A DNA stretch of 13,308 nt from Opitutales bacterium. Lineage in GTDB: Bacteria > Verrucomicrobiota > Verrucomicrobiia > Opitutales > UBA2987. The stretch covers positions 1 through 13,308 of the forward strand of contig JAJFLT010000155.1 of NCBI GenBank assembly GCA_021772555.1, read 5' to 3'. The position numbers were made by a program, and so were the translations under genes. A model generated the notes under the pieces. That model was not told the origin of the DNA and searched no databases. It saw only the letters and a program-made list of their open reading frames with translations. Every line of letters starts with the position of its first letter. Position 1 is the first letter of the stretch. This document shows positions 6,897 through 13,308 of this stretch, one piece after another.

Positions 6897-8990
6897 CTAT
6901 TTTGATGACATGGTATAAACGCCGTCCCAATCTTCGCCGGGCGGGTTTTCCTTTAAATACTGGCAACGGTTGCGCAGGATGATCGAGGGGTTAATTTTTC
7001 TGTCGTCCCCCTCCTCGGCTTCGTCGGGTCTGTTGGGTTCCCCTGATGCCGATTGTTGCAGCAGGGTAATGGCGCCATCCCAGTCCCTCGCAAAATATTT
7101 ATCGAGGGCCTGCTGATAGTTGTGAATGCAATCGAGGACCGAGTTAGGCTGCTTTTCCTTGAATCCGACAAGCTCGTAGAGATTTGCCGGTTCCCGGCGA
7201 CCTTTGACGCGGACTTTATCCAGAAATCGGAATGCAAATTCGGAGGAATCCTGTTCGGCCGTGGCCTTTGTTTCTTCCGTCAGCATGATGTAAACACCAT
7301 AAGTTTTTGCCCCGCTTTCACAACGGGCGGCCAGATTAACCATATCGCCCATCATGGTGTAGTTTAAACGATATTCGGATCCGAAATTTCCCACCGTGGC
7401 GATCCCTGTATTGAGCCCGATACGTGATTTCAACTCCCTCAGCACATTGGCCTGCACACCATTTTTATTCGCCCATTCGCTTCTCAATTCGTCGAGGCAT
7501 TCCTGCATTTTGGCTGCCGTATAGCAGGCCCGATAGGCGTGGTCCTTCATCTCCAAAGGCGCACCGAACATGGCCACGATGGCGTCTCCGATATATTTGT
7601 CCAGGGTACCGCCCTGGTCGCGCAAGATTTCCGTCATTGCCGTCAGGTAGAGATTCATGACTTCGGTCAGCTGGGTGGGGGATAGTTTTTCGGAAAAAGA
7701 TGAAAAACTTTCCACATCGCTGAAAAGCACTGTAATGTTTTCCTCATAACCACCCAATTGGGGTTCCTCGTCGGCTTCCGCCAACCGTTTCACCATGACC
7801 GGTGAAAGATAGGCCGAAAATGTCCGCCGCAAACGGTTCCTTCGGCGTACCTCGATATAATAATGGCACCCCGCCGACCATAGAAAAGCCGTCGGCGCCA
7901 TGATGAATGGCGGCACTATCCACCGGAAGTAAAAGCCAGTTGCGCGGCATAAGTAAACGGATGCAACGACCAGTCCGGCCGACACCATCAAGGCGCCAAG
8001 GAAGGAAGCGAGGGGTCGTAAAGGTGTTAATAGAAGAACCAAAATAACACCTAGTCCCAGGACGATTGTAGTTTCGTTTTTTCGGTTTAGGACGGTAAGC
8101 CAATCTAGATTGAGAAGATTTTCCAGAGCCATGACGTGGATTTCCACTCCGTTGTAAAACAGGTTGCGACCGGCTCCCCGATAGGGAGAGCGATACGTGT
8201 CTTTTGCGCTGCCCGAAAATCCTACTAAACCTTTGGCACCAACAAAAACAATTTTGTTTTTAAAGAACCCTGGTTCCAAACCATCAACCTGCAAAGCTCG
8301 CACAAAACTGACGGACGGGATTGAATCAGGTCTGCCCGTGTAGTTAATCCAGCGCTCCTGCGATCTTAGCCCCAGTTCTCTCTTTAATTTCGGTTCCAGA
8401 ATCTGGGCTGTCTTCCAGGTGGCCGATGGAATATTTTCGCTGCCGGTGGCCAGTAGGCGGATTCCCTGATCGGGATCCAATTGACTGTAAATCATGCCCC
8501 ATGCTAAAGCCTGTCGGCGAAACCGGCTGTTTGGCGCGATGATGATCTCCTCGTACTCGGTGTCAAAACCCTCATGCCGGTCCAGTCCAGCTCCCAAGAC
8601 AACTTTTCCGTTTCGGGCGATGGCGGTCTCGAACGCCATGTCGCTAGCTTCGTTAGAGCTTTCCTGGTCAAAAACAATATCGTAAAAGACAAGGCGGGCG
8701 CCATCTTCCGTTAATCGATTGAGTAAATGTGCATGCAGGTTACGATCCCAAATCCGGTCATAGGGTTGCCCTAATGCTCGGTGGGATAAATCATCGATGT
8801 ATACGATCACATAATCCCGACTCAATCGGTCAACTTCATGCAGGTGCAAAGGGCTGTGAAAAAGAAGATCGAAGCTATGTCTTCGCAAACCCATTCCATA
8901 GGGATACCATACGAATGATAAGCCAACGCCGCAGACAATGAGCAATCCAGCGATATACTGCGTTAAACTTTTAGTGGGCGATTTCCGCAT
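6897..8990 (-). CDS. CHASE2-domain class III adenylate cyclase
   Basis: A 697-residue inner-membrane receptor cyclase expected to make cAMP from ATP in the cytoplasm. An N-terminal signal anchor (about 10-28) leads to an extracytoplasmic CHASE2 sensor, about 35-300 (RHSFDLLFH, YVIVYIDDLSHRALG, GARLVFYDIVFDQ). Three hydrophobic helices follow at about 306-323, 327-347 and 356-375. The cyclase domain spans about 415-605: VLFSDVESFS with metal ligand Asp425, LDKYIGDAIVAMFG with Lys465 and the second metal ligand Asp469, and NYTMMGDMVNLAARCE with Asn552 and Arg556 of the catalytic loop. All key catalytic residues are present. Thr545 takes the place of the adenine-reading Asp, giving the Lys/Thr pair of class IIIb cyclases. 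The tail (about 618-697) looks TPR-like and ends WDGVYTMSSK, as is common after CHASE2-cyclases. It starts 24 bases after the secreted propeller protein and is probably co-transcribed. The sensed signal is unknown. Confidence 0.93.
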   Translation of the reverse strand: MRKSPTKSLTQYIAGLLIVCGVGLSFVWYPYGMGLRRHSFDLLFHSPLHLHEVDRLSRDYVIVYIDDLSHRALGQPYDRIWDRNLHAHLLNRLTEDGARLVFYDIVFDQESSNEASDMAFETAIARNGKVVLGAGLDRHEGFDTEYEEIIIAPNSRFRRQALAWGMIYSQLDPDQGIRLLATGSENIPSATWKTAQILEPKLKRELGLRSQERWINYTGRPDSIPSVSFVRALQVDGLEPGFFKNKIVFVGAKGLVGFSGSAKDTYRSPYRGAGRNLFYNGVEIHVMALENLLNLDWLTVLNRKNETTIVLGLGVILVLLLTPLRPLASFLGALMVSAGLVVASVYLCRATGFYFRWIVPPFIMAPTAFLWSAGCHYYIEVRRRNRLRRTFSAYLSPVMVKRLAEADEEPQLGGYEENITVLFSDVESFSSFSEKLSPTQLTEVMNLYLTAMTEILRDQGGTLDKYIGDAIVAMFGAPLEMKDHAYRACYTAAKMQECLDELRSEWANKNGVQANVLRELKSRIGLNTGIATVGNFGSEYRLNYTMMGDMVNLAARCESGAKTYGVYIMLTEETKATAEQDSSEFAFRFLDKVRVKGRREPANLYELVGFKEKQPNSVLDCIHNYQQALDKYFARDWDGAITLLQQSASGEPNRPDEAEEGDDRKINPSIILRNRCQYLKENPPGEDWDGVYTMSSK

Positions 8991-9014
8991 TTCCCGGCAA
9001 GTGACTCTTACAGC

Positions 9015-12000
9015 CTACTGGTCGAACCTCTCGATCACCAGCCTGAAATTTGCCGGTGAATTTTCTGTGGCGGAAGCCTCCCAGGTCTCCGTAAATTCAT
9101 CTTCCTCAAACAGGGTTTGACCAAGGTCGCTCCAGGGATGAAAGGCGGTCGATTTTTGTAGCTTGTAAACCACGCCTTTTCGGGATTTGGGCCGGGTGTA
9201 TTGGATGGTATAACTGCCCCCGCCTTTATCGACGATGTGAAATGGCAGGCCCTCCGGGTTTTCCACGGTGGGGTCCGTTCCAAGGGAGAACTCCAGTAAA
9301 TTGGCCAACCCGTCACCCTCGAAGTCCTCTTTTTCGCCGCTTGCTCCCCCGGAAAGTCCTTGAGCGATCACCCATGCTGGGTAGTCTTGATTGCCCGCCG
9401 GTTCATCAATGTTCACGCTCAAATTGCCGACCACCGGGATCGGGATCCCTTCGTCGTCCACCGGTGCGCCGTCTATGGCGGATGCGGTTAATGCCGATGC
9501 TTGCGGGTAGATGAGGACGGGGTTGGGGTTTGCCGTAATCTGTCCATTCTCATTTATGGGAAAACTTTGCGGATCGAGCAGCCAATCGGGCTGCGGGTCC
9601 GCCAATTCCTCCTCGAATTCTTCAAAGGTAAAAGGGTCGAGAAAAGTTCCGATAGCCGTGAAGTCGGCCAAACCGCCGGTTTCGACGGATGCATTCCCAG
9701 TTAATTCGATTTCCGTCAGGACGAGTCCGAATCCTTCGCCGCCGCCCTCTCCCGGAGGCGGTGGTGGTGTTCCCCCGCTAAAAAGCGGTTTTATACTGCC
9801 GTCGTCTTTATCATTGGAGGACGAATTGGTAGCCAGAATTTCTCCTGGAAGAGCCACTAGATTCGTCACGAAACCCCTTCCCAAAGTACCTGATTTCACT
9901 CCATTTCCAGCCCGGTCATCGACAATGAAAACACTGTTGATGAATCGCTTATGTTTGAACACCGGTTCATCATCATCGGTTAGTAACTCAAATAGGCTGA
10001 TGGCCTGCACAATCTCCGAAAGATCAATTTGCACGATTTCGGAAACACTGTTGGCGGCCACATTGAATTCGAGGTCGAGGTCAGGCAGGTTGCTCCCGTC
10101 GAATTGCATGCGGAGCGCGCCCGAGGCCGTCGAGGAAGTGTTTTGAACCTGGAAACTCAACTGGTGAGGTTGTGTGTCGTCGGCCTCATCTCGAGAGACG
10201 TTGACATTCTTAAAAGTGAGGAACGCACCGTAGTTATTGACAATCCGGTTCCTCAGTGGATTGGTGCTGAAAAGGGAAATTTCGGTCGTAGAGACACCCA
10301 GATCGGGATCGTTAAACCCTTGGAAAATACGTAGATCAAATCGCTTGCGGGCCAGATTGGTGCTCAAGTCCTGGGCGAAACTGATGGTTTGCGTTTTTGG
10401 TTCGGCGTCGCCATCTGCCCAGAAAACAGCAGCATTGGAAACCGGCGTGAAGTCGGTCGCCGAGGATGCCGAGAGCTCCGTTCCGCCCGTTACAGAGGCG
10501 GATAAAATACGTCCGTATTCACCGACCACTACCGCCGTTCCGGAGGCAAAAATTATGTCGTAGAGCGAAGTTGCTCGCACCCGGCGCCGGGTCGGTTTGA
10601 AAACCGTATCATCTTCTGTCGAAATGATGAGACCCTCGCTGCCCACCGCAACTCTGGTGGAGCCGGCAGCGGTGACGGCAAAAAGCGAGAGCCGCGCCCC
10701 GGAGCGTTTTTCCTCCCAATTGAGGCCATCTGCGGAAACGAGGACCCGCCCCTCATCCGCCACCGCGGTAAAGCCGTTAAATCCGTTATTTGTATAGATC
10801 ACTTCCCACAGCGTTTGCTCGGTAAAGTCACTGGTTGCAGGGGTCCAGGTCGCGCCGTCAGTCGAAGTGAATATGGCGCCCTCTTTTCCCACTGCCACAA
10901 ATAAATTATTGTCGGCAATTTCGCCGCCGATCTGGTTTCCGAAAGTGATTCCGTAAAGAGCGCCGGATGTATTGCCTCCGTTGACGCGAGTCCAGGTTAT
11001 GGCGTTGGTCGATGTCAGGATGGTATTTTCTTCGCCCACCGCATAAAACGCGCCATTGATGAATTCGATACCAAAGAGGGATACTTCGGTGGGGGATGTT
11101 TGGCTCGTCCAGGTGGCCCCATCGGCGGAAACGATGATCAATCCGTCATCGCCAACCGCCGCGAATCGGTTCATTCCGAAAGCGACCCCTTGTAAGTTGT
11201 CAAAAGGCGTTGCATGGAGAGTCCAGTCAAAACCGTTGGGAGAGGTCAGTGTCCCTTCTCCTGAGCTTACAACCACAAATGTACTGTTGCCGTGAGCAAT
11301 TCCGGTGAGATCGTCGAATGTGCCAGAAGTTCTAGGTTTCAATGCCGAGTAATCGGAGATGCGTGTTGTTGTGCTGAGCCGTACCGATACGGCCCCTTCG
11401 CTCCCGTAGAGCCTCCTCAGGGTAATTGAAAAGACGCCCCGATCATCCTTGATCAGGTGCCGGTCGGAAGCGAATTCGATCAACCCCTGGCTTGTGAGGA
11501 TGCCAAAGTCCCGGTTATCGATGGCGTCGATGTTATTTGCCACCCATGTCCACGAAGAGATATTGGTGAATTTGCGCAGCCAGCCAAGTTGGTCCAACTC
11601 GTTGCTGAAATTGTCCCGTAGCTCCGATTTTATCTCATGATTGATTATGGAGCTTCCATCTCCATTAGTGGGAGCGCCGGAAATCGTTCCTATGGTGGTG
11701 GAAGTTATATCATTGTTCAGCCCCCGCGCCGGATTGTCCCAGAGGTTCCAGTCGACATCGGCAAAGACGGAATAAAGAAACACCGGATTATCGACTGATC
11801 CTTGAAATAAAAAAAGGTACTCTTGCCATTGCAGAAAAACGGAGTCGGCCGGAAAATCGATCTCCACCTGCTCACCCGCTGCCAAACCCACGGTATTGCT
11901 ACCGACGCCATCCGCAGCCGGAGCGAACCAAACATAGAACCCGTCTTTACCACCCGCGTTGTCGGTGTCAAATCCTCTGGCCAGCCATCTGATATCGGTA

Positions 12001-12176
12001 AAGATGATTCGCTCGTTGGCAGGTATATCGACCAAGGCCAGTAAAATGACGCTGTCCGGGGTGATGCGCGTCAAGGCCACGTCCCCCGGATTAAGTGCGC
12101 TCAAGGGTAGAGGGCCGCAAATCAAATAGACTGTAAGGCCGATAATCGCGGCCCGTGTCTTCTGGAAGGGATTCAT
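9015..12176 (-). CDS. Large secreted multidomain protein: Calx-beta with inserted BNR/Ycf48-like propeller
   Basis: A 1053-residue exported protein of unknown function. A signal peptide (about 1-26, cleavage probably after PLSA) precedes a domain at about 27-228 (LALVDIPANERIIFTDIRWL) of a type seen at the start of bacterial surface proteins. Residues 232-270 look like the first half of a Calx-beta domain (GVFSITLRRLYGSEGAVSV). Residues 286-565 hold seven BNR/Ycf48-like repeats. The second Calx-beta half then resumes (SATDFTPVS..., FWADGDAEPKTQTISF, about 565-640). A beta-rich part (about 640-790), a Pro/Gly linker (801-817), a Big2/Ig-like domain (about 818-925) and a C-terminal DFEGDGLANLLEFSLGTDP (951-969) plus a terminal beta module follow. 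The last part resembles Ca-binding and anchoring ends of verrucomicrobial exoproteins. ATG 12176 was chosen over TTG 12203 and ATG 12182 because GAGAGA sits six bases before it. Gene neighbours suggest a surface role near the barrel protein. Enzymatic motifs were not seen. Confidence 0.85.
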   Translation of the reverse strand: MNPFQKTRAAIIGLTVYLICGPLPLSALNPGDVALTRITPDSVILLALVDIPANERIIFTDIRWLARGFDTDNAGGKDGFYVWFAPAADGVGSNTVGLAAGEQVEIDFPADSVFLQWQEYLFLFQGSVDNPVFLYSVFADVDWNLWDNPARGLNNDITSTTIGTISGAPTNGDGSSIINHEIKSELRDNFSNELDQLGWLRKFTNISSWTWVANNIDAIDNRDFGILTSQGLIEFASDRHLIKDDRGVFSITLRRLYGSEGAVSVRLSTTTRISDYSALKPRTSGTFDDLTGIAHGNSTFVVVSSGEGTLTSPNGFDWTLHATPFDNLQGVAFGMNRFAAVGDDGLIIVSADGATWTSQTSPTEVSLFGIEFINGAFYAVGEENTILTSTNAITWTRVNGGNTSGALYGITFGNQIGGEIADNNLFVAVGKEGAIFTSTDGATWTPATSDFTEQTLWEVIYTNNGFNGFTAVADEGRVLVSADGLNWEEKRSGARLSLFAVTAAGSTRVAVGSEGLIISTEDDTVFKPTRRRVRATSLYDIIFASGTAVVVGEYGRILSASVTGGTELSASSATDFTPVSNAAVFWADGDAEPKTQTISFAQDLSTNLARKRFDLRIFQGFNDPDLGVSTTEISLFSTNPLRNRIVNNYGAFLTFKNVNVSRDEADDTQPHQLSFQVQNTSSTASGALRMQFDGSNLPDLDLEFNVAANSVSEIVQIDLSEIVQAISLFELLTDDDEPVFKHKRFINSVFIVDDRAGNGVKSGTLGRGFVTNLVALPGEILATNSSSNDKDDGSIKPLFSGGTPPPPPGEGGGEGFGLVLTEIELTGNASVETGGLADFTAIGTFLDPFTFEEFEEELADPQPDWLLDPQSFPINENGQITANPNPVLIYPQASALTASAIDGAPVDDEGIPIPVVGNLSVNIDEPAGNQDYPAWVIAQGLSGGASGEKEDFEGDGLANLLEFSLGTDPTVENPEGLPFHIVDKGGGSYTIQYTRPKSRKGVVYKLQKSTAFHPWSDLGQTLFEEDEFTETWEASATENSPANFRLVIERFDQ
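10482..11321 (-). repeat. Seven propeller repeats (BNR/Ycf48-like blades) in the secreted protein
   Basis: Residues 286-565 split into seven units of about 35-50 residues. The shared pattern is Leu-x-Gly-Ile/Val-x-Phe, then Phe-x-Ala-Val-Gly-x-x-Gly-x-Ile-x-x-Ser-x-Asp-Gly-x-x-Trp. Blade starts are near residues 286, 325, 365, 406, 455, 495 and 535. The tryptophans are 318, 356, 395, 444 and 487; blade 6 has Phe (VFKPT) and blade 7 lacks this strand. The missing strand may come from residues 273-285 (ISDYSALKPRTSG) just before blade 1, as in a propeller closed by 'Velcro'. Seven blades match the Ycf48/HCF136 type of fold. The fold is inferred from the pattern. Confidence 0.75.
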
Positions 12177-12182
12177 TGCCAT

Positions 12183-12188
12183 TCTCTC
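12183..12188 (-). promoter_or_regulatory. Ribosome binding site deciding the start of the secreted protein
   Basis: On the minus strand GAGAGA ends six bases before ATG 12176 and abuts the alternative ATG 12182. The spacing fits only the downstream ATG, which also yields a compact signal peptide beginning MNPFQKTR. The longer TTG start at 12203 has no comparable site. Confidence 0.5.
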
Positions 12189-12219
12189 AAATTGTATCTT
12201 CAAACTTTACCGACACAAT

Positions 12220-12247
12220 ATAATATTAAATCAGGTCATGTTTTCAA
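12220..12247 (-). promoter_or_regulatory. Candidate internal promoter ahead of the secreted protein and cyclase genes
   Basis: On the minus strand TTGAAA (12247-12242) and TATTAT (12225-12220) are separated by 16 bases and each matches 5 of 6 sigma-70 consensus positions. The -35 overlaps the stop codon of the barrel gene. Transcription would start near 12213 and leave a leader of about 37 bases before ATG 12176. It could let the secreted protein and cyclase be expressed apart from the barrel gene. Verrucomicrobial promoter rules are not well enough known to be sure. Confidence 0.4.
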
Positions 12248-13308
12248 AAACTGATTCTACCCGATGCGATGAAGGTGCGCTTTCGGGGCAGTTGGTTGAA
12301 ATTGTTCAACGGATTGATCCTGTAATCCTCATCCGTCAGATTCAATAAACCGATCAATAATTCTCCGCGCTCGCTTTTAAGGCGAAACCCCGTTTCCAGG
12401 TTGATCATGCGAAAAGTGTCTCCCGGCAACCCCGGTTGGTAATTGCGATTGTCCTGTCGCCAGTAACTGTATTCGCCGCGGGCGAAAATGCCGTTGGCCG
12501 ATTGATAGCGAATATTCCAGGATGCGTTGATTAAATCGGCGCCCAGGTTCGGAAGGACAGGGAAGGGGTCGATTTGTTGCGGTAAACCGGGGGTTGATTT
12601 GTTAATTTGGGCGTTGTTCCAGTTAAAACGCAGTCCCATTGACCACGAATCGCCCAAGAGCCGGTCCAGTCGCAGGGCAAACTGGGTTTCCTCGTAGTCG
12701 AAGGTCTCCTCGAAGGAAAACGCGTTGACCTCGATGGGAGGGAAGGGGAAAAATGCGGCCTCGAAGGCGTTCCGGTTTCGCCTAACATCAGAGTTGCCGT
12801 GGAAAAAACTCATTCCCAAATAGGTTTCCGGCCCCAGTTTTCCATCCACGGAGAAATTGGCCGTCTCGATACTGGCAGCGGGAATGGTTCCTGTCAGGTT
12901 CTCCGGAATGACAGACCGAAAGGCCTGAATGAAGCCGGAAACTTGATTGGGTTCCAGCCTGACCGGTTCGTCGATGGAAAAACCGGTCTGCGTTTTGCTG
13001 TAGGAGGCGCGAACGGTCCAACCCGCCAGTGGGCTCCAGGAGAGGCCCGCTTTCGGCCCCACCTGGTCGCTTGTTTTCTGGCCGGCTATGAGTGGTGCCT
13101 CGCCCAGGTTGCCAGGAAAAACCACTCGGTCGTAAGTCAGCCCAAGGGTGACATCAAGCCTTTGCCCCGGAATTGGCAGGGAGTGGTTGAAATATCCATA
13201 GACCGTCTGCCGGGAAAAATCCTCCGTCAGCTGTTGTGCGAGAAAATCGGCAAATAACGGGCTCGCGGTGCCCAGGGTCGAGGAATTTTTGATGTCTCCG
13301 GTTTGAAC
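12244..13308 (-). CDS. TonB-dependent-receptor-like outer-membrane beta-barrel (C-terminal fragment)
   Basis: The frame is open to the right edge of the window, so the 5' part is missing; 354 codons remain. GTG at 13125 is not a believable start because coding-like sequence continues upstream of it (TVYGYFNHSLPI, VTLGLTYDRVVFPG). The fragment has alternating aromatic/polar strands ending in glycine-rich turns. Typical receptor barrel phrases are VGPKAGLSWSPLAGWTVRAS, GIFARGEYSYW, LLIGLLNLTDEDYRINPL and the final RTFIASGRISF with terminal Phe, the usual insertion signal for the BAM complex. The segment LEPNQVSGFIQAFRSVIPEN recalls, from memory, TPR/TonB-receptor-like barrels of Verrucomicrobiota. 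Plug domain and TonB box are outside the window, so active transport cannot be confirmed and the substrate is unknown. It is followed after 67 bases by the secreted propeller protein gene on the same strand. Confidence 0.85.
   Translation of the reverse strand, partial: VQTGDIKNSSTLGTASPLFADFLAQQLTEDFSRQTVYGYFNHSLPIPGQRLDVTLGLTYDRVVFPGNLGEAPLIAGQKTSDQVGPKAGLSWSPLAGWTVRASYSKTQTGFSIDEPVRLEPNQVSGFIQAFRSVIPENLTGTIPAASIETANFSVDGKLGPETYLGMSFFHGNSDVRRNRNAFEAAFFPFPPIEVNAFSFEETFDYEETQFALRLDRLLGDSWSMGLRFNWNNAQINKSTPGLPQQIDPFPVLPNLGADLINASWNIRYQSANGIFARGEYSYWRQDNRNYQPGLPGDTFRMINLETGFRLKSERGELLIGLLNLTDEDYRINPLNNFNQLPRKRTFIASGRISF

Noticed and set aside
9511..10146. A 211-codon + strand frame
   Set aside because: It is antisense to the secreted protein, with serine-rich random-like composition and no domain pattern.
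12156..12176. Cys20 of the secreted protein's signal peptide as a lipoprotein site
   Set aside because: The residues before it (VYLIC) do not form a proper lipobox and the hydrophobic core continues; a signal peptidase I site after PLSA fits better.

Overview
The window looks like chromosomal DNA of a Gram-negative, Verrucomicrobiota-like bacterium (an Opitutae-type relative is my best guess). This is inferred, not computed, from family features: a TonB-receptor-like outer-membrane barrel, a large secreted protein ending in a Ca-binding-like '..EGDGLANLLEFSLGTDP' segment of a kind common in verrucomicrobial exoproteins, a Calx-beta domain with a 'WADGD' strand, and an FtsB/DivIC protein ending in 'GYARPEETIYRFE'. 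Several genes lack a clear Shine-Dalgarno sequence. I see no RNA genes, insertion sequences, CRISPR arrays or integration scars.

Bases 1-3235 (+ strand) are the end of a glycan cassette: the C-terminus of a hexapeptide-repeat sugar acetyltransferase (PglD/NeuD type), a DegT-family PLP aminotransferase (PglE type) and a long membrane-bound UDP-GlcNAc 4,6-dehydratase (PglF/WbpM/CapD type). Together these are the three steps that make UDP-N,N'-diacetylbacillosamine or a close relative, a usual first sugar for surface polysaccharide or protein glycosylation. A bulged hairpin at 3241-3282 lies between this cassette and the convergent operon that follows.

Bases 3318-6434 (- strand) form a compact operon with overlapping genes. 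A short ExeA/GspA-type AAA ATPase comes first, then a GspB/ExeB-like single-pass protein beginning MSLINDALKKAQ. A second, longer GspB-like paralogue follows, with a very proline/lysine-rich cytoplasmic half. The two GspB-like proteins share only their roughly 70-residue C-terminal periplasmic domain. No secretin, pseudopilin or exosortase gene is in the window, so the partner machine (type II secretion-like or other) is not visible here.

An AT-rich divergent intergenic region leads to a small FtsB/DivIC-like division protein (+ strand, 6550-6861), possibly translated from a leaderless mRNA.

Bases 6897-13308 (- strand) hold a three-gene cluster, in transcription order: a TonB-dependent-receptor-like barrel (5' end outside the window), a 1053-residue secreted multidomain protein, and a CHASE2-class III adenylate cyclase. 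The secreted protein is the most unusual object here. It appears to carry a seven-bladed BNR/Ycf48-like propeller inserted inside a Calx-beta domain. The grouping suggests an envelope-spanning module linking an outer-membrane barrel and a surface protein to cAMP signalling, but that link is inference from gene order alone.
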